Below, piece after piece: positions 10,158 through 19,900 of a stretch of DNA of 64,000 bases (position 1 is its first letter; each line of letters begins with the position of its first letter). Origin of the DNA: Sphingobacterium sp. (lineage in GTDB: Bacteria; Bacteroidota; Bacteroidia; Sphingobacteriales; Sphingobacteriaceae); assembly GCA_031277685.1 (NCBI GenBank), contig JAITLV010000131.1, positions 186,001 to 250,000 of the forward strand, written 5' to 3'. The notes beneath the pieces are model-generated. The model was not told where the DNA came from, did no database searches, and saw nothing but the letters and a program-made list of their open reading frames with translations. Both the position numbers and the translations under genes were made by a program.

Positions 10158-11393
10158 TTATTCCTCAACGTAGTCCAGGTCTTTGTCAAAGCTTTCTTCA
10201 AGCTGTGTCAAAGAATATATTGCAATGCCGGAAAGCAGCAATACCATTGTTATTGCTGCTGGGACAATACCAAAAGAATCCACTAAAAGCCCATAAACCA
10301 TTGTTGAAGGGATTAAGGCTCCCCTGACAAAGTTGGGCGCAGTCGTAGCTACCGTTGCTCGTAGATTTGTTCCGAATTGCTCGGCCGAAATCGTTACAAA
10401 CGTTGCCCAATACCCCACCCCAAGTCCCATAATAAATGCCAGCATCAAAAACTTATCTGCTGTAATTCCTGTGCTCAAGAGATACCACAGTGAACTACCG
10501 ATAATAACCAGCTGACAAATCAAAACTACCTTTTTCCTCGATTTTAAGACCTGTGCAAACACACCTGCCAAAACATCACCTATCGAAATTCCGATATAAG
10601 TGAACATCACTCCTTTACCCGCACTCAGCGTCCCGGACGCCCCAAGTGCTTTCCCTATCTCTGGTGCTTGCGTGACCAGTACCCCGACGACAAACCAAAT
10701 CGGCAGACCGATGCAGAGACAATTGATATAGCGTTTCAATCGGCTCTTATCTGTAAATAACATCCTGAAATCACCTTTCGCCACATTCTTTTTATGCTGT
10801 TCCTGAAATAATCCCGATTCGAACGAACCAACACGCAATAGCAATAATAATAGACCCATCCCACCACCAACAAAATAAGCGGTTCGCCAATTGAATTCTT
10901 CTGAGACAAAATAAGCCAGAATAGCACCTAATACACCGACACTGGCCACCAACATGGTTCCATAGCCTCGCTTTGACTTATGCATACTTTCGGAAACCAA
11001 GGTAATTCCCGCCCCCAGCTCACCAGCAAGACCGATACCTGCAATAAAACGGATAATCCCGTATTGCATAACGTCATGCACAAAACCATTTGCGATATTT
11101 GCCAATGAATAAAGTAGAATAGAACCAAACAATACCTTTAATCGCCCGAATTTGTCACCAATAATTCCCCAAATAATGCCGCCCAATAGTAAGCCGCCCA
11201 TTTGCATATTCAACACAAACTCACCTTTGACCCGCATTTGCGCTACTGGAACACCGATATCCGTAAAGGATTGAATACGGACAATAGAAAAAATAATAAG
11301 ATCGTAGATATCGACAAAATATCCCAATGAAGCTATTGTCACCAATAACCATACTTTATTGCCTTGGGCCTGTTTCTCTTTTGATGTTGACAT
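10158..11393 (-). CDS. MFS transporter (metabolite/H+ symporter type)
   Basis: A 411-residue, twelve-helix secondary transporter of the major facilitator superfamily. The signature loop between helices 2 and 3 is visible as GDKFGRLKVLFGS, and the second half repeats the pattern (LKSRKKVVLICQ). The N-terminal STSKEKQAQGNK stretch is cytoplasmic, followed directly by VWLLVTIASLGYFVDIYDLI; an acidic residue in helix 1 (the FVDIYDLI motif) is typical of sugar/organic-acid symporters of this type. The substrate is unknown. It is divergent from the DUF4442 gene. Confidence 0.88.
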   Translation of the reverse strand: MSTSKEKQAQGNKVWLLVTIASLGYFVDIYDLIIFSIVRIQSFTDIGVPVAQMRVKGEFVLNMQMGGLLLGGIIWGIIGDKFGRLKVLFGSILLYSLANIANGFVHDVMQYGIIRFIAGIGLAGELGAGITLVSESMHKSKRGYGTMLVASVGVLGAILAYFVSEEFNWRTAYFVGGGMGLLLLLLRVGSFESGLFQEQHKKNVAKGDFRMLFTDKSRLKRYINCLCIGLPIWFVVGVLVTQAPEIGKALGASGTLSAGKGVMFTYIGISIGDVLAGVFAQVLKSRKKVVLICQLVIIGSSLWYLLSTGITADKFLMLAFIMGLGVGYWATFVTISAEQFGTNLRATVATTAPNFVRGALIPSTMVYGLLVDSFGIVPAAITMVLLLSGIAIYSLTQLEESFDKDLDYVEE

Positions 11394-11473
11394 TTTAGGT
11401 TTTTTGCTGCCGTAAAAATACCATAGTGAACGAATAAAACCAAGATTTCAGAAAATAATCCGGCACATTGTTC

Positions 11474-11481
11474 TATTTTTG
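11474..11481 (+). promoter_or_regulatory. Bacteroidota -7 element abutting the DUF4442 gene
   Basis: TATTTTTG, full match, ending four bases before the ATG at 11486. It implies a leaderless or nearly leaderless transcript and argues against the upstream GTG/TTG-type starts near 11468. Confidence 0.55.
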
Positions 11482-11485
11482 TGGT

Positions 11486-11983
11486 ATGAGATACAGTCCG
11501 CGTGCATTAACATGGCTTTTGCGTTTTTACCCCCCTTTTTTATTTCAGGGAATTTGGGTCAAAAAGATCAGTCCCGGCTTCAGAGGAGCTGAGGTAAAAA
11601 TTTACAAAACCCCCTTCAATATTAACACCAATAGAACGTTATTTGGAGGTACCATCTTCGCTGCAGCTGATCCTATATTTCCCATACTGATCGATCAGTA
11701 TCTTCAGAAAATAGGCTTTAAAAAAACCATCGCTTGGCTAAAATCATCCCGGATTGACTTTAAAAAACCCGGAAAGACAAGCGTTGGCTATTCTGTACAG
11801 CTTTCCGAAGAGCTATTGGAAGAATGTACACAGACCATTCGCACTAGAGGCAAAATTGTAAAAAATCTCAGTCTGGAAATAAAGGATAAAAACAATGAGC
11901 TATGTGCTGTAGTACACTGCGAAACCTATATTCGTGACTTGAATTTTACATTCCCGGATAGAAATCGAAATGTTGGCCAATAA
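11486..11983 (+). CDS. DUF4442 family protein (hotdog-fold, thioesterase-like)
   Basis: A 165-residue protein beginning MRYSPRALTWLLRFYPPFLF. The middle part, with NRTLFGGTIFAAADPIFPIL, resembles the PaaI/YiiD-like hotdog thioesterase group to which DUF4442 belongs. The substrate is unknown; acyl-CoA thioesters would be the family expectation. The start at 11486 is chosen because the -7 element sits right before it; a reading that begins six codons earlier would start inside the promoter. Its stop lies just ahead of the next gene's promoter element, so the next gene is separately transcribed. Confidence 0.75.
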   Translation: MRYSPRALTWLLRFYPPFLFQGIWVKKISPGFRGAEVKIYKTPFNINTNRTLFGGTIFAAADPIFPILIDQYLQKIGFKKTIAWLKSSRIDFKKPGKTSVGYSVQLSEELLEECTQTIRTRGKIVKNLSLEIKDKNNELCAVVHCETYIRDLNFTFPDRNRNVGQ

Positions 11984-11991
11984 GAAATTGA

Positions 11992-11999
11992 TATCTTTG
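11992..11999 (+). promoter_or_regulatory. Bacteroidota -7 element for the small lipoprotein gene
   Basis: TATCTTTG, full TAnnTTTG match, 24 bp before the ATG at 12024 and 8 bp past the stop of the preceding gene. A TTG lies at 11973-11975. Confidence 0.6.
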
Positions 12000-12023
12000 T
12001 CCAATTACCAAAAAAATAGAAAC

Positions 12024-12440
12024 ATGAACAAAATCGCTTTCATGGCTATCGCATCCTTGGCAATAGCGGCATGTGGAACAACTGGCACAAACAATGTCAA
12101 GACTCTGCAAGATTCAACCATTAAAATTCATGATCAAATCATGCCACAAATCGCCCATTTTGACCGCGATGCTGTCAAAATAGACTCCATCTTAAATAAC
12201 CTCAATGCACTTAAAGCTGCCAAAACAGATTTGGATACCACAGCCACAAGAAAAGATCTTGGTATATTAAAAGCTAATCTAGAAAGTGCCACAGATCATA
12301 TGATGGATTGGATGAAAAGCTATAATCCTGACAGCACCGATGTTAAATATTTTGAAGTCGAATTGCAAAAAGTAACTGATATGAAGAAAATATTTGACAC
12401 CGTTTCTAAAGAAAGCCAGGAAAAATTAAAAAATTTCTAG
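12024..12440 (+). CDS. Small lipoprotein, 138 aa
   Basis: The start at 12024 gives a short, typical lipoprotein signal peptide ending LAIAAC (lipid-attachment Cys about residue 18); the longer reading from 11970 would add an unlikely N-terminus and cross the promoter element. The mature part is helical and charged, with HDQIMPQIAHFD and a DHMMDWMKSYNPD stretch. Bacteroidota lipoproteins of this kind are sometimes annotated as 'viral A-type inclusion protein'; no function is known. It lies 92 bp ahead of the SCO1-like gene and may be co-transcribed with it. Confidence 0.75.
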   Translation: MNKIAFMAIASLAIAACGTTGTNNVKTLQDSTIKIHDQIMPQIAHFDRDAVKIDSILNNLNALKAAKTDLDTTATRKDLGILKANLESATDHMMDWMKSYNPDSTDVKYFEVELQKVTDMKKIFDTVSKESQEKLKNF

Positions 12441-12532
12441 CATGCCCGCTTCTGCACGCAGCTATGATAGTTTGCAGCAGCGTATAGAAATGCCTTAACA
12501 GGCAAATTGATCATAATAAGATTAGAAAACAG

Positions 12533-13180
12533 ATGAAACCCATAATTAAACTTTATTGTGCTACGGGCCTATTGCTTGGCCTATTTTCCTGTACAAATAC
12601 GAACAAGTCGAGTTTACCCATTTATGGCGAACGAGAAGCTGTCGAAAAGACAGTAGACGGAAAACAAGTCATAGATACAGTTTATCATACCATACCAGGA
12701 TTTAAATTTTTAAATCAGGATAGTGTCATGGTCTCTGAGAAGGATTTTGAGGGTAAAGTATATATCGCCAACTTCTTTTTCACACATTGTCCAAGTATCT
12801 GTCCGACAATGAACCGGAATTTATTAAAAATCTATGAACAATACAAAGACAATGATGCTGTTCGCTTTTTGTCCCATAGTATAGATTTCAAATATGACCA
12901 GCCTTATGTATTGAAAGATTATGCAAATAAACTTGGTGTAAGCAATAACCATTGGCAATTTGTTTCGGGCACAAAAGCAGACATATATGGTATAGCCAAT
13001 CAATATCTTGTTTATACAGCGGAAGATAAAAATGCACCTGGAGGTTATGATCATCAAGGGTATCTGGTTCTGATCGATAAAGATAAACGCATCCGTGGTG
13101 CATATGATGGTACAAATGATGAGCAGGTTAAAAAACTTATGAATGATCTACCAAAGCTATTGAACGAAGCGAACAACTAA
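12533..13180 (+). CDS. SCO1/SenC family copper chaperone, lipoprotein
   Basis: SCO proteins deliver copper to, or reduce, the CuA site of cytochrome c oxidase on the outer face of the membrane. The protein has a lipoprotein signal (LLLGLFSC, lipidated Cys20), a thioredoxin-like fold, and the copper-binding pair Cys86/Cys90 in HCPSICPTM. The third ligand fits the His of GGYDHQGYLVLID near residue 168. It is followed after one base by a c-type cytochrome gene, consistent with a role at a haem-copper oxidase. Confidence 0.9.
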   Translation: MKPIIKLYCATGLLLGLFSCTNTNKSSLPIYGEREAVEKTVDGKQVIDTVYHTIPGFKFLNQDSVMVSEKDFEGKVYIANFFFTHCPSICPTMNRNLLKIYEQYKDNDAVRFLSHSIDFKYDQPYVLKDYANKLGVSNNHWQFVSGTKADIYGIANQYLVYTAEDKNAPGGYDHQGYLVLIDKDKRIRGAYDGTNDEQVKKLMNDLPKLLNEANN

Positions 13181-13181
13181 T

Positions 13182-13601
13182 ATGCGTACGTTATTAACGA
13201 CATGTTTTACCATCGGATGCCTACTGTTGGCTTTGATTGGCTGTCAAAACGAAATTGCTATCAAAACCGCACAATATAGTGTCAACGGACAAAAAGTATA
13301 TATTACACATTGTCAGAACTGCCATGGCGAAAAAGGGGAAGGATTAGGGAATCTCTATCCCCCATTGACGGATACCAAGTTTTTGGAAAACAATCGTCAA
13401 AAGCTCGCCTGTATCGTTAAATATGGATCTACTGGCGAATTGGAAGTTGCAGGCAGGAAGTTTAATAATACCATGCCCGCCTCAAATCTTTCTTCCATTG
13501 ATATCGCCTACGTACTGACGTATATCAACACAAAGATCAATAAGGGCAAGGAAATATTTCCCCTAGATGAAGTGGAAAAACAACTAAAAAATTGTAAATA
13601 A
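13182..13601 (+). CDS. Cytochrome c, membrane-anchored lipoprotein
   Basis: A 139-residue class I cytochrome c. The lipoprotein signal ends LLALIGC (Cys21). Haem is attached at C44-Q-N-C47-H48, and Met98 in FNNTMPAS is the likely sixth ligand. It would carry electrons in the periplasm or anchored to a membrane. One base separates it from the SCO gene, so the two form an operon. The stop codon TAA lies inside the terminator palindrome. Confidence 0.9.
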   Translation: MRTLLTTCFTIGCLLLALIGCQNEIAIKTAQYSVNGQKVYITHCQNCHGEKGEGLGNLYPPLTDTKFLENNRQKLACIVKYGSTGELEVAGRKFNNTMPASNLSSIDIAYVLTYINTKINKGKEIFPLDEVEKQLKNCK

Positions 13602-13640
13602 GAAAAGGGGAACTCTATATAGAGTTCCCCTTTTCTTATT
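13597..13640. terminator. 44-bp perfect loopless palindrome terminator
   Basis: Bases 13597-13640 read the same on both strands with no spacer, centred between 13618 and 13619 (CTCTATATAGAG core, GGGG/CCCC stems, A- and T-rich ends). It overlaps the stop codon of the cytochrome gene. The T-rich distal arm (TTTTCTTATT) fits an intrinsic terminator. Confidence 0.85.
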
Positions 13641-13804
13641 GTTATTCGGGCATAGAAACATACGCCAGATTCGGCCAATCAAAAATAATCACCCAAAACT
13701 AAAACAATTTAAACCTTTTTTCCTTATTGTATTATTGATCGAAATTGTTTTAAGATTTATTGATTTATAACAATAATTTGACAGTTTAGATCCGATTTAA
13801 TCGC

Positions 13805-13812
13805 TAATTTTG
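13805..13812 (+). promoter_or_regulatory. Bacteroidota -7 element for the efflux operon
   Basis: TAATTTTG, a full TAnnTTTG match, 7 bp before the first possible start codon of the TetR gene. A TTG lies at 13778-13780, slightly farther upstream than the usual -33. Confidence 0.55.
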
Positions 13813-13816
13813 CAAC

Positions 13817-13834
13817 CGAATGAACGTTCGATTG
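13817..13834. promoter_or_regulatory. Probable TetR-family operator overlapping the tetR start
   Basis: GAACGTTC at 13822-13829 is a perfect 8-bp palindrome inside AATGAACGTTC-G-ATT, which looks like a TetR-family operator with one extra base. It lies at the expected transcription start and covers the first possible ATG (13820), a good position for autorepression. Confidence 0.55.
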
Positions 13835-14422
13835 ATGCATAATAATGAAAAAATCGCAGCAGTCTTTGCTGCCACACTTAAACTAATACATACAAACGGC
13901 TTCCATGGGACGCCAATGAGTAAAATTGCACAGGAGTCTGATGTAGCGATAGGAACCATCTACCACTACTTCCCTTCTAAAGATGATCTGATCTTTGCAC
14001 TTTTCAAACATTGTCGCTCTTTACTGAATGATTATATTTTTGACGGTATTAAGGAGGACTTTGACTATAAAGCTTCATTTTTTCATATATGGCGCAATTT
14101 TGTCAAATTTTATTTAGAAAACGGTCCGATCTTCAGTTTTTTTGAACAGTTCTTTTCTTCGCCTTATTACGAAAAAAACAAGGCTGAAATACAGGAACCG
14201 GTAGGTGGTCAGAATAAAGTCCTGGACTTTTTACAGGATGGTATTGATAAAAAGATTTTAAAACAAGTCAACGTCCACCTATTGGTGGCGAGTTACATTG
14301 GCGTAGCGTTGTCTACAGTACACAGCATTAAATTCAAGGATCTTCAATTCTCCGAACAGAATATGGAGGAGCTGATGGAGATTATCTGGGATGGTGCTGT
14401 CAATAGAAATAAAAATAATTAA
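13820..14422 (+). CDS. TetR family transcriptional regulator of the efflux operon
   Basis: A 200-residue repressor, or 195 if it starts at the ATG at 13835 (MHNNEKIAAVF), which would lie beyond the operator and is slightly more likely. The N-terminal helix-turn-helix is typical: GTPMSKIAQESDVAIGTIYH followed by YFPSKDDLIFALF. The C-terminal part is the variable ligand-binding domain. Eight bases separate it from the outer membrane channel gene, and the four genes tetR-tolC-adaptor-RND read as one operon, so it probably represses its own efflux system and is released by a pump substrate. Confidence 0.9.
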   Translation: MNVRLMHNNEKIAAVFAATLKLIHTNGFHGTPMSKIAQESDVAIGTIYHYFPSKDDLIFALFKHCRSLLNDYIFDGIKEDFDYKASFFHIWRNFVKFYLENGPIFSFFEQFFSSPYYEKNKAEIQEPVGGQNKVLDFLQDGIDKKILKQVNVHLLVASYIGVALSTVHSIKFKDLQFSEQNMEELMEIIWDGAVNRNKNN

Positions 14423-14430
14423 TTAGATAT

Positions 14431-15756
14431 ATGAAGTTTAATAAAATCGTTTATTCCTTAGCGACCCTGTCGCTTCTGAGTAATACAGGATTTGCACAAC
14501 AGCAATCTGAAAACTTGCCGCCCAATGCGACGCTTCAGCAGCTGATAGATTATGCTTTGCGAAATCAGATTTCGATCAAACAAGCAGAACTTGATGAGTC
14601 CATAGGTGAAAAAGATATCGATATTTCGCTTTCTGGTTGGTATCCTCAACTTGGTTTGACCGGCAACTTCAATCATAATGTGAAATTGCCAACCATGTTT
14701 TTCAACGGAGCTAATATTCCCATGGGGACTAAAAATAGTAGCGCATTAACATTACAAGCCGACCAACAGCTTCTTAATCCGGCCTTGATGCAGGCAAAAA
14801 AAGGCGCCGACTTGCTTCGCCAGAGTAATAAACAAAACACGGAAGTCCAAAAAATCAATGCCGTTGTCAATGTCAGTAAAGCGTATTATGATATTTTGAC
14901 CTCCGAAGAACAGGTTAAAATTATCCGTGAAAACATCGCTAGGCTTCAAAAACAACTAAAAGATGCTAAATCGCAGTATGATGTTGGGCTGGTAGACAAA
15001 ACGGATTATAAAAGGGCCCAAATCGCACTCGCTAATTCCAATGCTGACGAAAAGCGAACAGTTGAATTGCGTAAGTACAAATATGAGTACATGAAGCAAT
15101 TACTTGCATTAGATAAGACACAGAACTTGACGCTTTCATTCAACAACATGAATATGGAAGGTCAAGTGTTATTGGATACTACTGCTGGAATGAATATTAC
15201 CAACCGTATCGAATTCCAACAATTACAGACGTCCAAAAAGATACAGGAACTGAATACACAGTATTATAAATGGACTTATTTACCCAACGTAAGCGTGTTC
15301 TATAACTATGCGTTCAATTATAGAAACAACAGTTTTGGTAAATTGTACAATGATAATATTCCTAGTTCAGTTGCGGGTCTAAATTTATCGTTGCCTATTT
15401 TTCAGGGTTTCAAACGTAAACACCAAATCAATAAATCGAAGTTGCAGGAAGAACGCATTGATTGGGATATCAAAAACTTGGAGAATACGGTCAATACTGA
15501 ATATTCCTTGGCAAAAGCAACCTATAATGCGAATTTAAGTGACTGGAAAACAGCGCAAGAGAACGTGGAATTATCCAAGGAGGTCTATGAAACCATCAAA
15601 TTACAATATGATGAGGGGATCAAAACATATTTAGATTTAATGACTGCGGAAAATGATCTCAAAATTACACAGTTCAATTATCTAAACGCACTATATGCAT
15701 TATTGGCAAGTAAGTTAGATGTCCAAAAAGCAGTTGGGGCGATCCAAACTAATTAA
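14431..15756 (+). CDS. TolC family outer membrane efflux channel
   Basis: The outer membrane duct of a tripartite efflux pump. The 441-residue protein has a signal peptide (ends GFAQQQ), then the duplicated long coiled-coil/beta-strand layout of the TolC family: QLIDYALRNQISIKQAELD near the start of repeat one and a DIKNLENTVNTEYSLA helix in repeat two. It would assemble as a trimer. It is 8 bp after tetR and 28 bp before the adaptor gene. Confidence 0.92.
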   Translation: MKFNKIVYSLATLSLLSNTGFAQQQSENLPPNATLQQLIDYALRNQISIKQAELDESIGEKDIDISLSGWYPQLGLTGNFNHNVKLPTMFFNGANIPMGTKNSSALTLQADQQLLNPALMQAKKGADLLRQSNKQNTEVQKINAVVNVSKAYYDILTSEEQVKIIRENIARLQKQLKDAKSQYDVGLVDKTDYKRAQIALANSNADEKRTVELRKYKYEYMKQLLALDKTQNLTLSFNNMNMEGQVLLDTTAGMNITNRIEFQQLQTSKKIQELNTQYYKWTYLPNVSVFYNYAFNYRNNSFGKLYNDNIPSSVAGLNLSLPIFQGFKRKHQINKSKLQEERIDWDIKNLENTVNTEYSLAKATYNANLSDWKTAQENVELSKEVYETIKLQYDEGIKTYLDLMTAENDLKITQFNYLNALYALLASKLDVQKAVGAIQTN

Positions 15757-15784
15757 TCAATTCAAACGGAAACTAATACAAATC

Positions 15785-16942
15785 ATGAATAAAAGACAAT
15801 TATTATTCGCTTTCTTCCTTGGGACGGCTTTAGTATGGACCTCTTGTGGAAATAAAGATGCAAAAAAGCAAGGTGCGGCGCAGGCTCAGGCTGAAAAAGT
15901 CGTTCCTGTTACCTTTGGGGTGGCATCACATGAGACTGTTACGGGAACAATTAGTTACCCATCTACAGTCAAACCGTTGAACGAAGCAGATCTATTTGCG
16001 GAAGTAAGCGGTTATATTACCAAAATATATGTTTCAGATGGTGCTGTCGTTTCTAAAGGACAAGCCTTATATGAGATTGACGGAACCCGTTATAGTGCCG
16101 CAGTACAACAGGCTAAAGCGAGTTTGCAAATAGCCCAGACTGACCTGGACCGTCAAAAAAGAGATTTGGCCCGTTACCAAACCTTGGCAGACAAAGATGC
16201 GATTGCTAAACAGGTATTTGATAATGCGGTATCAAATGTTGCCTCTTCACAGGCACAGGTGGAATCTGCACGTGCGGCGTTGGTAACAGCTAACACCAAC
16301 CTCTCCCGTTCTACAATTCGCGCACCATTCTCCGGCACTGTTGGTATCTCACAGGTACGCCTGGGTGCTTTGGTCAATCCCGGAACAACACTATTGAACA
16401 CCTTATCTTCAACAAGCCCGATCGCGATCGAATTTCAGGTCAATGAAAAAGATATCAGCAAATTTGCGCAGATGCAAAGCAACCACTCTTCATCGGAGCT
16501 TTCTCTCCTATTACCGGACGGAAGCACTTATGATGGCAAAGGCAGCATCACGACAATTGACCGTGCAGTGGATCCAGCTACAGGAACAATTAAGGTAAGA
16601 GCTACTTTCCCGAATAATTCCAATACCTTACGCGCGGGTATGAATATCACGATGAACGTTTCTTCCACTTCTTCTACCGAAGAAATTGTTGTTCCTTACA
16701 AAGCAGTTTTTGAACAATTGGGTGTCTTCAATTTATATGCCGTTAATGATAGCAGCAAAGCTGAAATCCGTCAAGTAAAACTGGGGATTAAAGCCGGAGA
16801 TAAAATCGTGATCAAAGAGGGGGTCAAAGACGGTGAGAAAATCGTTGTTGATGGTGCCATGAATGTCCAAAATGGAGTTAAAGTTGTTGATGCTGCTGTA
16901 GCTGCCCAACAGGCGGCAAAAGGAGCTCCTCAAGGAAAATAA
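15785..16942 (+). CDS. RND efflux periplasmic adaptor (membrane fusion protein), lipoprotein
   Basis: Links the inner membrane pump to the TolC channel. Starting at 15785 gives a lipoprotein signal, FLGTALVWTSCGNKD (lipidated Cys); the longer reading from 15719 would overlap tolC and lose the signal. The order is that of AcrA-like adaptors: a lipoyl half (DLFAEVSGYITKIYVSDG), coiled-coil hairpin (QIAQTDLDRQKRDLARYQ), second lipoyl half (TIRAPFSGTVGI), and beta-barrel/membrane-proximal domains with RAGMNITMNV. The C-terminus is Ala/Gln rich. Confidence 0.92.
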   Translation: MNKRQLLFAFFLGTALVWTSCGNKDAKKQGAAQAQAEKVVPVTFGVASHETVTGTISYPSTVKPLNEADLFAEVSGYITKIYVSDGAVVSKGQALYEIDGTRYSAAVQQAKASLQIAQTDLDRQKRDLARYQTLADKDAIAKQVFDNAVSNVASSQAQVESARAALVTANTNLSRSTIRAPFSGTVGISQVRLGALVNPGTTLLNTLSSTSPIAIEFQVNEKDISKFAQMQSNHSSSELSLLLPDGSTYDGKGSITTIDRAVDPATGTIKVRATFPNNSNTLRAGMNITMNVSSTSSTEEIVVPYKAVFEQLGVFNLYAVNDSSKAEIRQVKLGIKAGDKIVIKEGVKDGEKIVVDGAMNVQNGVKVVDAAVAAQQAAKGAPQGK

Positions 16943-16980
16943 CACCATTAATTTTTTAAAGAGAATCTAAAAGATATAGA

Positions 16981-19900
16981 ATGATTTCAGAAGTATTTAT
17001 TAAGAGGCCAGTTACCGCGATCGTTATCTCGATATTGATTTCAATTATCGGGATAATCGCAGTATCGACGTTGCCAATTAGCCAGTATCCTTCTATTGCA
17101 CCTCCAACAGTAACGGTTACGGCCAATTACACCGGAGCTGATGCACAGACGGTTGAACAAACCGTGACAACTCTGATAGAGAGTCAGATCAATGGTACAC
17201 CTGGCATGATCTATATGTCGTCCAATAGTACATCAAATGGTCAAGCGACAATTACTGTGACATTTGAAGTAGGTACGGATATTGATATCGCTACCTTAGA
17301 CGTACAAAACCGCGTGGGAATTGCTGAACCAGCCCTTCCCGAAGCTGTGAGACGTCTGGGAATTACAACCCGTAAAGCCAATAACGATATCCTGATGTTG
17401 GTAGCTTTAACATCACCAAAAGGAACAAGGGATGAAAACTTCTTGGCCAATTACAACAACTTATACGTTAAGGATGCACTATTACGTGTTAAAGGTGTCG
17501 GTGATGTAACAGCATTTGGTCAGCCATTTTCAATGCGTATATGGTTAGATGCAAACAAATTAGCAAATCTAAGCATGACTCCGGCGGATGTATCCTCAGC
17601 AATCGCAGAACAAAACTCACGTATACCGGGTGGTAGCGTCGGTGGACGTCCACAAGAGTCCTCAACTGTTTTTGAATACCCAGTTATTACCGACAGTGAC
17701 CTTTCAAATCCGGAAGACTTTGAAAACATTGTTGTCAAAACCAATAAAGATGGGTCTATCGTACTCTTGAAGGATGTTGCTCGTGTCGAATTAGGTCAAT
17801 TCAATTATGGTACATCATCTACCGTAAATGGTATGACCTCATCTGCGATGATGATTAACCAGACGCCAGGAGGAAATGCAGTAGAATCTGCAGAAGGTAT
17901 TGTGACAGCATTGGAAAAATTAAAGAAATCTTTTCCAACTGACGTGGATTATACGATCAGTTACGAAACAGTTTCGGTTGTAAATGCCTCTATTTCTTCG
18001 GTTATCCATACCTTGGTTGAAGCATTGATCCTGGTGACGGTGGTGGTATTTTTCTTCCTTCAAAGCTGGAGAGCAACATTAATCCCCGTACTGGCAATTC
18101 CAGTATCCATCATCGGTACGTTTATCTTCTTCTTGATGTTCGGCTTTTCGGTCAACAACTTGACGATGCTTGCCTTTGTACTGGCCATCGGAATTGTGGT
18201 GGATGACGCCATCGTTGTGGTGGAAGCTGTACAGCACTATATTGACCATTATAAGCTAGATGCAAAAGAAGCGACACGCCGTGCCATGGGTGATATTACG
18301 GCACCCGTTATCGCAATTGCCTTAATCCTTGCAGCAGTATTCGTTCCCGTAGGGTTTATCCCAGGGATGGTTGGTAAATTGTATCAACAATTTGCGATCA
18401 CCATTGCGGTATCGGTTATGTTATCTGCATTTATTGCCCTTTCATTGACACCAGCTTTATGTTCTATTTTATTGAAACCAACAGCGGTGCATGAGGGTGC
18501 TAAAGGATTGAACAAGTTCTTCTACAAATTCAACGTATGGTTTGAAAAAGTAACGATCAAATATTCAAGAGGTGTAAAACAATCCATTAAAAAAGCTCCA
18601 CTTGTATTGATTATCCTTTTATGTATTTTTATTGGTACAGGATATATGTTTACCGCCAAGCCGACAGGATTTATACCTTCCGAGGATGGTGGAGCATTTT
18701 TCGCAGGTATTACGCTGCCAGAGGGCTCTTCTTCTGCACGTACAAATGAAGTACTTAAAGAAATTGAAGCCGATCTACATAAGACTTTTCCTGAAATCAA
18801 ATACGTTACAGCGATCTCTGGTATCAATATTCTGAACCGTGCGTTTAAATCCAATGGTGCAACAGTTTTCGTTTCGCTCAAACCTTGGGAAACACGTACA
18901 CGCACGGCAAATGATATTGCTGGTATGATTATGGGCAAATACATGGGCTACACCAAAGCAAGAGTATTGGCGGTAACACCACCAGCTATTCCGGGCTTGG
19001 GTACATCCGGAGGTTTCTCCCTACAGGTACAGGATTTGCAAACTGTAAATATCAAGGACTTCGAAGCCACCGTGGGTAAATTCTTAATGGCTGCCAATCA
19101 ACGTCCTGAAATCGGTATGGCTTATACCATGTTTAATACCAATTCGCCTAATTACAAATTGGAAGTAAATCGTGAACAGGCAAAACGTATGGGCGTACCA
19201 ATCTCAAGCATTTATTCGACAATATCTTCTTATTTGGGTAGTAGCTACGTCAATGACTTTACGAAGTACGGCCGTAGTTACCGTGTCGTTACGCAAGCCG
19301 ATATACCTTACCGCATGAATATTGAAGACATCAACAAATTGTATGTTAACAATACCATGGGTAATCCAGTACCTATGGGTACTTTGGTCAAGTATGAACT
19401 CATGACTATGCCTTCTATCATCAATCACTACAATATCTTTAGAAGTATTGAGATCAATGGTAGCTCCGCTCCGGGATTTTCTTCGGGTGATGCCTTGAAG
19501 GCGTTGCAGGAAGTTGCGGCCCAAACCTTACCAGAGGGCTTTGACTATCAATTCTCAGGTCTATCATTGCAAGAAATGCAGTCGGGATCGAAGACGATCC
19601 AGATCTTCGCCTTGTGTATCCTATTTGTATTCTTGCTTTTGGCGGCATTGTACGAGAGCTGGTCAGTTCCTTTCTCTATCCTCTTATCGGTTCCTTTAGG
19701 AGTATTTGGAGCGATCTTGACCTTGACGTTGATACCATCATTAGATAATAATATCTATGCACAAATTGGTTTGGTTACCATTATCGGTCTAGCAGCAAAG
19801 AATGCGATCCTGATTGTGGAATTTGCCAAAGAACGGGTCGATATCGGAATGAATCTCTATGAGGCCACATTGGATGCTGTGAAATTACGTTTACGTCCGA

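Noticed and set aside
9970..10173. Alternative frame over the small Cys/Lys-rich gene
   Set aside because: It starts at TTG inside the other gene and ends within the convergent MFS gene; the promoter position favours the 9957 start.
15719..15784. Longer N-terminus of the RND adaptor
   Set aside because: It overlaps tolC and hides the lipoprotein signal that begins at 15785.
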